A stretch of 64,000 bases of DNA from Rhinopomastus cyanomelas (Eukaryota; Chordata; Aves; Bucerotiformes; Rhinopomastidae): the NCBI GenBank assembly GCA_013400115.1, contig VXBP01007531.1, forward strand, positions 188,260-252,259, in the 5' to 3' direction. A program made the position numbers and the translations under genes. This document shows, piece by piece, positions 9,946 through 25,000 of the stretch (positions are counted from its first letter, which is position 1; each line of letters starts with the position of its first letter). The notes under the pieces were generated by a model. That model saw only the letters and a list, made by a program, of their open reading frames with translations. It had not been told where the DNA came from and ran no database searches.

Positions 9946-10057
9946 ATGGCTATGAGCATGGATGATGATGTTCCACTAATCCTCACCCTGGACGACAGTG
10001 GAAGCAGCATCTCTGCCCCTCTAGATGACCTAGATCGGGAGGAGCTGCCTAATGAAA
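9946..10057 (+). CDS. TPCN1: TPCN1 coding exon 1 (start codon)
   Basis: The ATG is at 9946 (GACAGCATGG, A at -3). It encodes MAMSMDDDVPLILTLDD and on to ELPNE, closely matching the mammalian N-terminus. It ends in phase 1 at GAAA/GTAAGT. The 5' border is probably 9891, after TTTCACAAGCAG. Confidence 0.95.
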
Positions 10058-13000
10058 GTAAGTTTGCTTTGTCATTTCCTGCCCACTGTGATAGCCTCGT
10101 TTGTTTTTCTCTTTGTAGTGGCTGTACTTGCTTGTTCTTGCCAGGACCTGAAACTCAGAGCTGCCATTCAGCATCCTCCTGGCTGCCTGAGAAAATCAGA
10201 TCAGGAAGTTGCTAAGTTGCTTATTGTGTTGCTTCTTTAGTCACAGGACCCGTGCTATGCCATGAAGATACTGGGTAGATGGGTCCTGATAATGCCATTA
10301 CTAACACATTTTTGTGCTTTCCGTGTAATAGCCTGTGACCTTGTTGGCCTTAAGCTCAACTCTCCTTGCCTGCAGGCTGGCCCAGAGCATCTCTTTTACT
10401 TAGTATGCCCAGTTCTTTGGTATGACTACAGTATGTATTTGTACTGCTGTTGGTCCAGGTGGGACAGAGCTAACCTGTGAGGTTTGGGAGCAGAAAAAAC
10501 CACTCTCTTAGAAACGTTGCTTTCTCCTCGGTGCATCTTCATTGGCGCTGTTACCCACATTGCATGGGATGGGAACAGGAGATCTGTTTGAGTGTGTTTA
10601 GCGAGTGGCTTGTTATCGTTACACTTCACTGAGTATTTTTGAGCAGTTTTGGTCTACGTTTTTGGTGATGTTGCAGGTGTACATGCAGGCCATGCGATCC
10701 TATTCAAGCCCTTGCTGCCTCAAGCTTAAGATGTGTAACAGATTGTTTCCTGGCCTGGCTTCCGTGTTTTCTGCATTATACCTGCATTTTGTGAACCTCT
10801 GTGATTCTGTGTTGACTTGTCTCTTGCAATCATATGGGTTCCCTTAATTTCCTCCTTCTGTGAGTTCCAGAGCCACTACCTAGTTTCTGCCAGTCAAGAT
10901 TCCTCCTCCTCCCACTCCTGTAATGCACATCCCAGTGGACTTTCTCTAAGCTCTGTAGCATCATTACTTGGTCACATCTGTTTACCTTTCAGAAATGAGC
11001 TATTTTTCAGTTAAACACCAAAGAGCATGCTGCTTCATCCTTACTGGTGTATTTATAGGCTTTCTTGTGACTGATTTTAATCACTCTAATCTTTTTAGCC
11101 CACCCACCTCCCATCGCTTTAAAGAAGTTGTGTGAGGTTTATCATTTGGTTGAGGCCAACATGACTGTGTGAGAATAGACATACTAATAAATCAAAATAC
11201 TCCTCAGTCTGCTTCCCTTGAAATACAAGGACCAATTGGTTTAGGGACCAATTTTGTGCTTCTTAAAAGATCGCTATGTGTTTTCTGAGAATTCACTTTC
11301 TGGAATTCTTTGAATAAAGTGTCTTTTGGTATTAAAAAGCCATTATTTTGCTATATGTTTTAATCACTGTTAAAGTTGTATTTGCTAAAAAAATATGAAG
11401 CTTATTGTATGCAAGTGATACCGACTGATGCGGAGCCTTCTGAAGTCTGTGGGCGCTGCAAGAGTGGGATGAAAGATTAGAGGAGGACTGCTGGCATAAA
11501 CAACTTGAAAAGCACATTTATCTCTGGGAAGCGGGAAGCTTAAATTAGCAAGGGAGCAGGCGAATGCCGTCACTTGCAAAAGTAAGCTGGTTTAGATAGC
11601 AGAACGTGAAGTCCAGCTTTCCTCTTTGCCTGCAAAGAAAATCTGCTGTGAAATGCAGCAAAGTTGTGTCTCAGGGAGACTGTGAGGAATTAAGATGTTT
11701 CCCCACTGCTCTGCTGAGGACCGAAATGACATTAACAGAGCTGTATAGTTTCACATTTTTATTTAGAGTATTGTCTTCTTCAGAAAACAAGAGTGAGAAA
11801 TCCTTCACAGGAGCAGAGCACCTGCCAGAGTGATGATGAGGGCCAGGGACAGGGAAGGTCGAGAGGCTGTTTCTTTCTTGTTTTTTGCCTTCATTGTGTT
11901 TAAAACTCACAGAACGGAATACACAGGATTTAGAGGAACAGCTTGTTTGCTCCTATGCCTGACCATTAACTCATGTGGGTCTGGTGGCAGGTTAAACACA
12001 AAGCCTGTGTGTCTGCAGATATCCATTGGGACTGTTGGTAATGAAGGACCCGTTGTCCTCTGCTCGAGTGACACTGAAGGACAGGCAAAATGAGTGTAGC
12101 TGCTCTTGTGTTAGACCGTGAATCCAGGGTTGATGAGAATTAAGTTGTCCTCCCTCTTGTTTCATGTTGCTCTGTCAACCATTCTGAATTTTAATCCATA
12201 TTCACCACCGTCTCACTCAGTGCTGTTTGTCTCTGCTATTTCAGTACGTCAACTCCCAAGTTTTTTTAAGGACTCTCTTGTGCTTTTTGTTAAATTAAAA
12301 AGTTTGATGGTTGTAGTTTTGTTGAAATCAGGCTCTTGGATAAATTAATTTGTAGTTTTATGGCTGGTGTTGGTTGTCTGGTAGTGCAGGTGGGTTACTG
12401 CATTTAAATAAGTAGTAACAGGGTTTTGCTGAGCCTGTTGCAGTTGTTGAAAAAGAAGACTGAAGTGCAGGAGTGTCTTCCTGCCTGACCCTTGCAGAAG
12501 AGCCCTCATCTGGGTGAGTGAACGATTTGGGGCTAGAATGGAAGAAAGTTCAGGAGAAAACTCTGTGGAAAATTACCTTCTTAAAGCAAATGTCCAGCTG
12601 CAAAAATTAATCTCCTTAATCGTACAGCTCTTAAGCACTTAATGGAAGAAAATACTTGCATGGGGAGGACTATTAGTACTCTGCTTCTTGGCTTGTGCTG
12701 GGATACTCATCTTCCAGGGAGCTCCTGCTTAACAACCGCAGCGAAAGGTCGGCAGCCTGCAAAGTTGATGGGAATTCAGAAAAATGTGGTCCCTGTGGTG
12801 CCAGTGGCTTTCTGACTACAGCCTGTAGGACTGTTGGGGTGGGTAATGTTTTCTTCAAGCTCCAACAGCTAATGGAGGGAGGAAGCAGCTCACTTCTCAC
12901 TTGAATCCACGCTAATTAATATGATGCTGCCCTTCCCTAGTACATCTTATCTGAGAATCTCCGGTGCTGCACTCACACTAATTGAGGTTCCCAGCACCTA

Positions 13001-16000
13001 CCTGAGGTGAATGGCTAATGTTAAGTGAATGTGTATAGAAGGGGAAGATTTGGGCTGCAGTCCTTGCATGGCCTCTCCCAAGAGCGTAATTTCCAGTCCC
13101 TTACCCCAACTCCTGCAAAGCATTTGAACAGGGTTCTCAAAATGTCTGTGAGGGTGAGGTATATTTTTCCTGTACAAAGGCAGCCTGGATAGCCTTGAAA
13201 CTTTAGGACAGTGTCTCTCCTTGAGCTGATGGGGACTATAAGTAATAAATGAGTGCACATTGATTTATCCTGTATTAGATCAGACACAAGATTCTCCTTT
13301 GCCTCCTGCATGGAAATTGCTGTAGCATCAATTGGAGTTTCAGTGTGTTCAGAGCAGAAAGTACAGCTCAAAGTGTTGTATGGGGAACAATATGATATTG
13401 TGTGTCTGTTTCTTCCACACAATGGAATATGGCAAGTGGAAGAAGTCGTCTTTAAACTCTGGGTTTTTACAAGAAAGCAACCGCATCTGCTGTTGAGGTA
13501 GAAACGAATTATTGTGTTCATGGGAGGAGGTGGGAGGACAACAAGAGCAGCTAAGTGCGATGTTTTTCTAGAAGAATTATTGGAAAATGGGAAGTTGTAA
13601 CTTTGAATGGTGAGGTTTCAGCTGAGCCTTTGCAATCTCAGTTTTTGCTGCCTGAAGAGGAAATTGTCAAAAAAAACAGAGCCAGCCTTGCCGTTTGTGT
13701 AGAAGGAGAACAGCTGACACATGTGCCCCCATGCCTGTGCCCTGCTTTGAAGGGGCAGGTCTGTCAGGGTGCCTAACAAAAATGGCTTTTTGCTGTTGGA
13801 GAAACTGGAGGTGCTGCCCACAGTGTGCTGGGTGAGGGATATGACTGTGAGTTAGGAAAACAGCGGCTTCCTCTGGTGTGTTCTTTGTTCCTGAGCCTCT
13901 TCCCCTGCCCCCCCTCTGCTCCTCAGCCCAGTGCCTTAATAAAACATGTGAAAAGGCTTCCAGCAAAGGTGGTGGTGTTGTAACTGTGTGGTGTTGCTGA
14001 ACACAGGCTCTGATTATAGCACTGATAGATACCATACACAACAAACTCATCTTTTTTAATTAAAAAAGGACATTTACTAATCCACAGGTAGCTGTGTGCT
14101 TCTATGTATGTCCCTGGCCTGGCCAGTGTCCTGAAGAACTATGTTGTTCTGTTGAGACATAGGAGCCACCTGGATTTTGATGGGTTTGGTCACCAGTGCA
14201 ACCTGAAGAGAGAAAGTTACTCTCTCTGCATAGTCCACAGCTTCAACTCATCCCATCAGCAGGTCTCTGCTCTTCAAACACCTCTGTTGCCTTCCTCCTA
14301 CTGCTGCTTCCTGTAGTGCCATCCTTGGTTAAAGATTTCCAAATGTGTGTTTTCTGGTGGGCTGAGGGAACAAACGGGGTGAAATCCTTGACCTTCAGGA
14401 AAATGCTGCAGCCACACAAACTCTTAGGAGTGGTGCTGCTTTAGTTGCTGTGAGTGCACTCTTGCCTTTGCCACTTCTAAAAGAAAGCAAATATTTTTAG
14501 ATGTACCATCTTGCAGGTGTAATAAATCCTTTAAGATCTGTAGGTTTTGATCCTTGTGTGAAAGTAAGGATTATGAAGATCGTTATTTGGATTTGGGTGC
14601 TAGTTATGAAATGCTGTAGCTAATTACAGTGAAGAAATAGGGCAGGAGGGAACAGGCAGATGCTTGCAATGGAGCTGGCAGATCCCGAGATTTCTGCCAG
14701 CCAGGCTCTTAACAGCCTTTTGGATTATCTGGTGAGTTTCTTGGATGCCATGCAAGATATTTGCTCATGTCATGGCTCCTAGTTCTACCGATTTACCTTT
14801 AATTGGTTCCAGTAGCAGTGATTTTGCTGCCACTTTCAGAGGTGCAGCATGGCCAGAGCACAGGACTGCAATCTCACTTTCAGAAGCAGTCGGTTCTGCT
14901 GTTGAAGCTGCTCCTTTTTGTACCTGGGGTGAGTCATTTTACATCATTGTGGGTAATACACCTCAGGGATTCATGGGGCTATGAATCTGTGGGGTTACCC
15001 ACCTCATCTCTAAATCACAGACCACACCTCATGGGGAAGGGTACAGGCAGGATTACTCATTGCCTTACAAAGAGGTGCTGTTTTGCGTTGCTGTGTGTGA
15101 TTTGTTTTTCTCTATATGATCCTGCTTAACATTTTTATGAGGGGGAATATTTTCTGAAGCACAAGTGATAGTTCAGGGCTGGATTTTTGTTTATGCTTCT
15201 GAAATTCTCATTTTTCCAACCTAACAGCCTTGCATTCTGAAACTTCTGCCAGTGCTCCTCTAATCCTTTCCTGGCCTAGATGACTTGTAATGAATGTTTT
15301 AAGCAAGCAAAGCGGAGCAAAACTGCCTCCGAGATGAGTGAGGGGTGAAAATCTTGGAAAGGGAAATGAACACCCAAAACATAAGGAGATTATTGTTTTC
15401 TCCTTCAATACAATTCATTTCCCTCAGTGATGAGCTCTGCAGACTCGGAGGAAGGAGGTAAATGCTGCCTTTTAGGGGATGTTTGGTATCTTTTGATAGG
15501 ATGGTAGTAGAAAATGTGTTTCTGCTTTTAAGTTCCAATTGCATCATCCTCTAGAATCTCATTTATTCTGAGAATTCGGCTTTTAAGGCAGGACCAGCCA
15601 CCTTGGCTATGCTTAAATCCTTGTTTGCTGGGAGGGTAGAGCTGGTACCTTTGATGGAAGAGAAGCAGCCCTATAGTGTCCAGAACTCACAAAAGCATTT
15701 GTCTGGAGGCCTTCTCAATGTGACTCTGTAAATGTGGCACCTATGGAAGGAAACCAGAGTAAAGTACGGGGAGGTATTGTGGGCTCCTGTGGCTTTTCTG
15801 GAGCCTGCCTTGTTTTCTCAGCCCTGCAGGAGATGGGTTTGCACAATTCACACACTGTGTGTTTCACAGTAGGATGCTTTGTCAAACAGAGTCTTTGCAC
15901 TGTTGACTCTTACGTGCTGTAAAGAGAAAAACAGCTAGTGATTTCATCTTGAATGCCCCATGCTGTTCAAATCTGAGCAGAGGTAAAGAAGACTTGGGTT

Positions 16001-19000
16001 AGTGTTCCATTAGCCTGGAGCCTGGTAGGTCTTTCTCCCTTGCCATGTCCCAGAGCACCAGTGGTGGATCTCATCTCACTGTAAATTGGGGAGGTTGCTG
16101 CAAGGAGTCTGGAAACTTCCCCATCCTTTTGTGAAGCTAGGAGTGATGACCTTGAAGCTTGAAGGGAGGGAGCCTGTTCCCTTTGTGTGTCTCTAGTACA
16201 CAGCTCTTTGTGTTTTTGGTGCGAGGGTAGAAGATGGGGCTAGGCAGGCTAAGTGTTTTCTCCCCAAGCCGATGGCAGGAGTAAGAGCATGTGCTACTGC
16301 ATCAGAGGGCTCTGCTTTTCGAACAGGTGGTCCTGGAACTATAAAAGATGATAAGGAGTGGGGAAATATTTGAGCTTCAATTTTAAATCGACTACTTTCC
16401 AGCTCTAACCGGTCACTCCTCAGCCATCGCAGATGACTTGGGAACATTTGGCTCAGGAAGCGGAACAACAGTTGGAAACAAATAGTGATTAGTTTTTTCA
16501 TGGCTTCCCAGGGAACACATCAGTTTGTTCGTTTTCCCCCCTCATTTTTGTGATTCCTGTGGATTTTTAAGGCACTGTAGATGCAGGATGTTCAGTTCAG
16601 CCAAGCTTGCTTACTGGCAGATTAAAATGAGCAAAGGCTGAGCACGCTGAGTTCACTCATCATAAGCAATATGACGCTTCTCAGAACTTCCCTTGCCCTT
16701 GGTATCTTCACCGAGGAATCCTGTCTGCTGCCGTCAGCCCCCCTGCGTTGAAATCCCATTTTACCCATTTGAATGCTGTAAGAAGTGCTGTATAAACTAA
16801 ACAGGAGCATCTGTGAAGTGGTTAGAGTTGTTGTTGATTGCCTTTTCCTTATTGCCTTCGGGGGATTTAAGCTTGAATTTGCTGGAAGTAGAATTTATGA
16901 GCCAGAACACTTCATTTCTGATCTTTAAGCTGGGAAAAGTGCAGTGCGTTTGATAGGTCTTTCTTTCACCTCCAGTGTCTCTGGCTTTTGATCTGGACCT
17001 TGTAGGGCTCTCCCCATGTCTTTAGCATAATTGCCTTTCACATGTTGTGAAGATGCCTAATTCCTACGCGGCTGTTTCCTTCATGGAGAGCCGCAGAGGC
17101 AGCTTTATGAGTCCGTCCATCTGCTTCTGGTGAGCAGTTCGGCAGGAAGCTCATGCACCTGCACCACTGGCCCCTTCATCTGGGAGAGAGGAAGACAGGA
17201 AAGATGTGTTTGTGTTGATCCACCACGATGAAAGATCCTAAGGGCAGTAAAAGAAGACTGCTGTGCTTTGAGTCAGAACATGGGTGTTTGAAGCTTGTAC
17301 CCAGCGCTGCTATGTAACGATGGGCTGGTGGTGTCTGCTTGGAAGAAAAGACGCTTCTTTTCCTACTTACATTGGGGAATAAAGTTTAGGATGGATCAGC
17401 TGTAGTAAACTCCCTGATTCTGTGGGGCTGGGCACCTTAGCTATTCTCTTGTGTTTCCTGCATGACCACCTAGCACCCACGTGTGTTTATATTGTTATAT
17501 GGGAATGTCTCGTCCTCTGTGTTTTATTCCCACTATTTCTCTGAGAAAATTTTAACTGTCCTCAATGGATTTGGGGAAGTTTCTCATACAAGAGTAGCCT
17601 GCGGAATACTCGAACACATGGATACATTCCTGCCCTTCATTAACTAAATGAAGAAATGCCTGTAGAATTAAGACTAAGTGATCAATCCTGCAAGTGGGAT
17701 CACTGAAAACTCCCCAGGGTGAAATTGACCTGGTGAGCTGGCTGTGCCATTGACAGAATAATCACATGTGGGAGGAGGAAGGAAGGGATGCCATCCTCTA
17801 CAGCTTGGGCTTTTCCAGCTGCTGGCTATAGGTGTGGGGCTCTGAAGGATGAGGGTAAGGGAAGAAATTTGGACTCGTACAATATTTCCATGGTCTGTCC
17901 CCTTTTTTTCTGGAGGGGATCTGAGCCTGGGGAGAGGCGCTAGAGCTGTGGTGTAATCTATCTTGTGGAGGCAACATTCCTACAACACACAATAGCAGTG
18001 TCCAGCTGCTTGTTTAGTAGGTTGTGATGAGTCACTGCAGAAAGAAGAAAGCGCTGCGCGTTTGTTTTTCATGGAGCAGGGGGAAGCAGTGTTTCTCCAG
18101 GGTGCTAAGCAGCACAGTAGTGCTGGAAGTGGCATTGAATTGCTGAGACCAGTTTGCTCTGTGGCTCTGCTTTGCTACCTGCAAGTAGAATTAAACCTTC
18201 TTCTGCTTCTGACCTGATGCTGGGTGCAAACACATAGGCTGCTTTGGCCCTGCCTGCATTAAGGAAATCTTGTGAGGAGAGTTTTAGCACTGGGGTCGGG
18301 GGGAAGTGAAAAGAAAAATGAAAAAAAAGTGGAAAAAAAAGGAAAGTGAAAAAAGGCAAAGCCCCTTCCTTTTGAATTCAAGGCTGGTGGCAGAGCCCTA
18401 TCTTAAGTGGTTGCAAAGGTGAAAATTTCAAAGCATTGAAAATTATTCATAAACTGGGAGCACAAATGCATCAAACCCCAAAAAACCAACAGGAGCTAAA
18501 GTCGTTGAAGGGCGGCAAGCAGTCACTCCACAGACAGCTGACACAAAGGCAGCTGCTCCACTCTACAGTCAGCGAAGAAAGAAATAGGAACTGGAAGCAG
18601 AGGAAAATCACAGAGAGAAATGTGGTCAGCAGAGTTAGAGGTGCTCTAAAGGACATGAACAATCAGAAGGCATGTTCAGCGATGGTGTTCTGTTAGGAAT
18701 TAAGGGTTGGACATTGGTCAGTAGTGCCCTGGGGAAGCTCCAGAAATTTTGCTTGTATTCTGTGTTTGTTGAGAAGCCGATGACCTGGTTGTTATATGAC
18801 CTGTCCTTCCCTTCCTGCAGGAAATAAAGATTAAACAGCTTATTCTAAAGGTGAGTGTTTAAAAATCAGCCCATGGCTTTTGATTCCTTGTTAAGGCTGC
18901 AGCTGAGGCAGTCTGAGTGTTGCTCTGATCATAGAATCATAGAATGGCTCCGGCTGGAAGGGATCTTAAGGATCATCTAGTTCCAAACCCCCTGCACAGG

Positions 19001-22000
19001 CAGGGACACCTTCACTAGATCAGGTTACTCAGGGCCCCATACAACCTGGCCATGAATGCTTCCAGGGATGGGGCAGACACAACTTCCTTGGGTAACCTGT
19101 TCCAGCATCTCACCATCTTCACAGGAAAGAATTTGTTCCTCATGTCCAACCTCAATTTCCACTCTTCAAGTCTTCAGCCCTTTCCCTTTGTTCTCTCTCT
19201 ACCACCCATGTAAAAAGCCCTATCCCAGCTTTCTTGTAGCCCCCTTCAGAGATTGGAAAGCTGCTAGAAGGTCACCTGGGAGCTTCCTCTTCTCCAGGCT
19301 GAACAACCCAAACTTGTTCAGCCTCTCCTCACAGGGGAGGTGCTCCAGCCCTCTGGTAATTTTAGTTCTCCTCAGGACACCTTCCAGGAGGTCCAGAAGT
19401 GATTCCAGATAGTGATTCCAGCCCCAGAAGGTATTTTGCATCAGGTTGGAGGCTGCAGACCAACCAGCCCAGCAAGGCTTCCAAGCAGTAGAATGAGCTA
19501 CCAGCAGCACCTCTTCTAAAATCTGGATTTAAAGGGTAGTTTTTCTTGTAAACTAGTGTATGTTTATAAAAACTGAGTGTTGTATGAATGCGAAGTCATG
19601 CACTGACATTTTGTGAGGCTACAAGATAGACTGTCAGTGTTTTGGGGAGATATTTCCTTTGGCACTCATGCAGCATCTTGACTGAGGAAGTGAATAGGAA
19701 AAAACAATATTGTGTAGCTAATGGCTCTGCAAAGTGACTGATGGACAGGTCTCAAGTCCAGCTGGTTACTGGGACAGGTTGGTCAATAGGGATGTGATTA
19801 GCAGAGGCTATCATGGGGGTGAGATTCTTGTCCCTGCTCCAACTGCAGCATTTTTGATCGGGGTGGGGCGGGAAGATGGAATTTCTGATCAACTTAGGAA
19901 ATGCTGTAGGTGGGGGCACAAAAGAAGGGTGAGGAGGGGAGTTCTGTGGTTAAAACTGCTTGGTAAGATGGATGGAGGCAACTGCTGAGCTCACTGTGCA
20001 TTTGTGGGGTAGAGGAGGCGGCATGCTTGGTGTGTTTCTAGAACTTTTGCTCCAGCTCACCCAAGAGGCTTGAAGGTAGCTTCAGAGAGCTGCAATAGTG
20101 GGATGAGAGGAGCACTGTGGCTCTTGGTTGAAGCTGGGTAACAAGACAAGGAGCAAGGCACATGTTTGACAGGGTAGTTAATGCTTGTCCACTTGTTAAG
20201 AATTGCAGGTTCTGCAGTGCTGGAAGACTTCTGAAATAAAAATTGCTCATTTTCTGTAGGCTCTGTATAAGGACTGTGGGAATTGAAGTAATGACCATTT
20301 CAGGGGCAGCCCTCTGGCTGTGGTTTGAGGATGTCTTTATTCCTTCCTTCTTCTCCAGCCATTTCATAGGACCTTTCAGCTCCTGCCAACTGCTGCTTCC
20401 ACCAAATATGCAGTCTTTCCCCCCCTCCCCTTAGTGGAGAGCAGTTACACAGTTCTAGAGGCTGGGGCTTTTCCCAGTCCTTTGCACTCATCTTCCTCTG
20501 AAGCTGGCAGCTTCTCTGACCTGGCTGAGGCAGAGATGTGGCAGTGTTACATTTCAGAAGAACAAGCATGGCAGAGGCTTGTTCTAACACCACAAAGCAT
20601 AATCGCTGTTTCTTACTACCATACCGCAATAAAAAATTTCCACTGGTCTTAGATAAACATTAGAGTTGGCCATGATGTTGGTATTTAACTTAATTTATTT
20701 CATTTTCTGGCTGTCCCTCTCTATTTACGGCAGAAAAATCAGTGTGTCCCATACCTCGTTACTCTCTTCTCCATTCTAGTCCCACTCCAGTGCGGGTGGC
20801 TGTGCGGGACATTTGCTGCCCAGACTTGTACTGGTTTCTCGCATCAGAGAAGTGCTTCCTCCCTGCTTCCCACTGCTGATTGCGACTTCCCGAGAGAGCT
20901 GCTGGTGACTGGAACTGGCAGTCGGACCTGGCAGCACACTGGTTTTGTTAACGCGGCTAGATTGCAGCTTAATCAAACATCTTTGCAAAGTGCATCAGGA
21001 GAATCCTAAGGCGCTGCTTTGGAGAAATGAAATGACAAATGTGCTCTTAAGATGCTGACGCTGTGTTGGTACCGATGCTGGAGCAGATCTCTAACATGTT
21101 GGAACCATGAGGCACTGGTTTCCCTTTTTGGAACAAAACAAGGAAATTCCTTCATGTAACAAGATGTGTTAAAGAAATGCAATATCTGTGTCTGAGAGCT
21201 ACTGGAGCTACTCTTTCCCTTTCTGTTTCTTCCTCAGGAATAGTGAGTTATAAATGTGTGTGTATGCTTCATATCTGTCCTCTAGTAAGCCAAAGCCTTA
21301 GGCAGAACTTGGTCTTTTACTTTGGGGCTTTTTTCAGTTGGATCCAGGAAAAAATTATTTCCAGTTGTTTTTTGCACTCAGAATTAGTTGTTTCACAGAG
21401 CTTATCAATAGCTCAGATACCTAATTCCACTTACGGAAGAGTTTTATATCTGTGTCTGTAAAGCTTTTGTTGCTGCAATATAAAGGGACTGACAAGATTA
21501 CGGGGTATGTTAGTTGCTAAACAGATGAGCAATGTAGACTTGTGGCTTTGATTTCCTCTTTTTGTGGTATGGAGGTTCCTTTGTTAAGGTCAGCTATAAA
21601 GGATGTTAAATTGGCTGCAACTTGGCTTTAACATACAAGTAAGAGTCTAATTATGTGATCTCAAGTTGCAGGAGTGCCTGGTTCCGGGGCTCCTTATGGT
21701 GATTCATGGACTTTCTCAGCCAGGAGGATTCGGTCACATGTCTGTCAGAAGCAGCTTTTGTTGAGGAGGGTCTAGGACATGTGGTGGCTTGCCTGAGCTG
21801 CTAGGAGGCAATGCTGGAAGCCAGAACAGAGCCCGTGGGACAGGTAACCTTGTTCTCACAGACTATAGCAATGTGGATCAAGGAGTGATTTGCCCATGTT
21901 TGCCCACTGGCTGATGCAGCAGCTTTTGAGCTCTGTGGTCTGGGTCCTAGCAAGCTGTGGGAGGCTTTTTGGGGTCAGGGTGAAGTGATCTCTGCAAGGG

Positions 22001-25000
22001 ACAAAGCATCCACTTGTTTGTCTTCAGCTGCTGAAGCCTCTTCGTAACAGAACTGTGGATCCTGAACACTCTGACAGGGAGAGATCTGTCCCTATACCTT
22101 TTGCTGCTACATGTTCAGGAGTGAAAATTGTCCATTGTTCAAACATTTTCTGGCCAAAACTTCCCACATAGCGCTGCAAGAGGCAAAAATCAAGTCTTAG
22201 AGGGGATCAGGGTTGAGATCAAAGGAGAACAGGTGCAGATGAGGCAGTCAGCTGCACAGATCTCCAACCAACCAATCTTTGCTGGTGCAGACAGGTAAAA
22301 TTATCCTCACCCTGATTTTCCTAAAAGTCTTTTTTTCCAGTCTTCTTCCTTAAAAATGCCCCTTTTTTTGTCCCCAGCAGCAAGGTGGTGCAGGATGTTG
22401 GTGCCCAAGTGAATCATAGCTCATCCCTGGTTCTCTAAGAGCTGCAAAACAAAGTTAACTAAACGCTGGCACTCACATAGTCTGAGCAAAATCCTGCTGA
22501 GGCACAGCTTCTCTTCAGACAAACCATTTCCTACTGCTTTAGCTCCTCCATGTTTGTGTTTAGCTGGTGCACCAGGGGTTTTACACGTTGAAACGGGTTA
22601 AACCCGAGAGCAAAGCAGTGTCTTAGTTTTCAGCACCAATTTTGTGGTGGGTTCAAGACCACAATTAAAGATAAAGGAAAAGAAAACAAAGCTGCTAGGT
22701 CTCAGTGGCATCTCAGATAACATTTGCCAGACAATGGATAGCTTAGGAAAAATGGAAACGGGTTTATTAACTCTGTATACAGAAAAGAAGAAAACGTTAA
22801 GCAAGTTAGTGCACACAAACTAGAAACAAATGCCATCACATTCTGAGAAAAATACAGTGGGAGATCACTATCGTATCGGTCCTTGGGTCTTTTTCACACT
22901 AGAAATCTGGGGGAAAAGAGCATGTCAGTCAAGTAGAGATGAGTACTACCACCCTCTCTTTATTCATATATTCTCTGTCACCCGTCTGTGGAATAGTGGC
23001 ACCCAGCCTGTTTTGCAGACTGGTGAATTCTTCAGTTCTTCAGCGTAGCTTCTCCAGCTCAACGCTTGTTGGGCAGGCCTGATTCCTCAGTACTTGAACT
23101 GCATCCCTTGATGCAGGAGACATGCTTTCAAACAAAGAACCCAGACTCTGTCTTTCGTGCCCGAGGTTTAAGGATTCTCAAGTCCTTCTGCTTTCTTCAG
23201 CTAAGCACGGAGGAGTTCTTCCCAATACTTGAGCATCCCCAGTTTTTCTCAGCGGCAGAAATGACAGTCTCTCTTCCTGCTGATCAGTGCACATTAAGAT
23301 GGCGGCAGCGGACCCTGGCCCCGGCCGTGTGAGGGACCAAAGATGGAGACCGACTACATGGCTGCGTCAGCAGGGCCCCTCCCCCCACTCTGCAAAATGT
23401 GGCCGAGAGGGTTTTCCACGACCCTTCACTCTTCTCCTGTCTCAGCTCCAGGAGGAAAAAGAGGAATCCCTTCAGGTCACCAAGTTGCTGAACGGCTGCT
23501 CTGTGGTGGGGGGAAGGTGGTAAATCAACACTGAAGTCTTGCTTCTCCCCGTGGTAGAGTGGGGCCGGGGCCTGGGGTCTGGGCTGGCTTTAGCACCGCG
23601 CGGACCTGCCCTCCTCCGCCCCACCGTTTACGGGAGTGGAGTGGACCTGCCAAGCCCCCTCCATCCTGTCTCCAATGGCGGAAACGGGGGAGGGAGCTGC
23701 TGCGAACTGTCTTCCCTGCCACCCCCACCGCAATCCCAGGAAGTGGGGTGGGGAAGGGGCCAGAGCTGAGGCAACTCCATGCAGGTGTAGAAAGACCCCA
23801 GTCCAAAGAGGCAGGGCTGTGGGTGTAACGAGCCCTTTTATATTCTCACCTAGTGACACCCCTTAAGGGCAGGTCTTGGGACAGTGTCACCTTCCCTCAG
23901 GACAGGTCGCTGGGTGGGGGGGTCCTCTTAAAGTTTCTTCATGAAAGCGCAAATGTGTACATCTGAAAATTCTGGTAATTTTCAAACTGCAACACACGTG
24001 TGCGGTGCAGCTGTTAGCAAGGGTACAGCGCTCCCCTAATTACACAGTGCAGGGCTGGAGCTGTCTTCAGTAGATGAAGATAGGCAGCAGGATTGAGAAG
24101 AGGCAATAATATATAAAAAATAGCTTACCATGCTGAGGGACATCTGCTCATCTTTCAAGTGGATTCAGCTCCCTGTCGTGTGGGAGATGATAGCATGAGT
24201 GAGCTCATGTTGATACTGCAGGAGCTCGCTGGATTCTCAAATCAAGGCAAGGATGGTAGACTTCAGTCGCCGTGTACTGCTCACGGGAAGTGGGGAAAAA
24301 CCATGGGTGTTTTTAAACTTTTCTGTCTTACAAAGTCACTTCAGCTTCCTATTTTTATTGAGCTTCAGAGTAAGCAGGTGCTGTGAGAGTACAGTAAGAC
24401 AAAGAGCCCTGAGGCCTTTGCGTATGTTTCTACTATGTCGCCTTCTCAAAGGAAGAGCAGATTCAGTTGCACCAGCTGGAAATATTCAGAATTACATGTT
24501 TTCCTTTGCAACAGAAGGGCTTAGCACTGCACTCTGCTGGAGATGCCATGTTTTTTTGAGGCAACAAATTGATTAGACTTCCCTACGGCTGTTAAATTCC
24601 TCCCCATAACATCTCCTGGAAGGAGGATGGGTGTGAGGGTACTTTGGGCTGCAGAGATTGGTCCCATGATGTTTGTGCTGGCATAATGCCCAACCAGCAG
24701 GCAGGCACTGAAGGCAGAGATTTCACCCTTGGTCTCTCTCACCTCCAAGATGTGTGGCCAAGTGCCAAACCAGCTAAGCTTTCCAGCAGTTTCCAGCTTT
24801 GCTTCTCCCGGGTAGGTGAGTCTGGCCTTGAAGAGACAAATAACATGCGTGCCTGTGCCTCAGCACTTGAGAAGAAAAGCAGCAGTTTTTATCAATCACA
24901 TTGGAGTAGGGAGAGAAGATGAATCCTCTGGAGGTGAAGCTACATGGCGTGTAAGCACTTGGAAGGGAAAATGCCATCACTGGTGCTGGTGCAGCTACGA

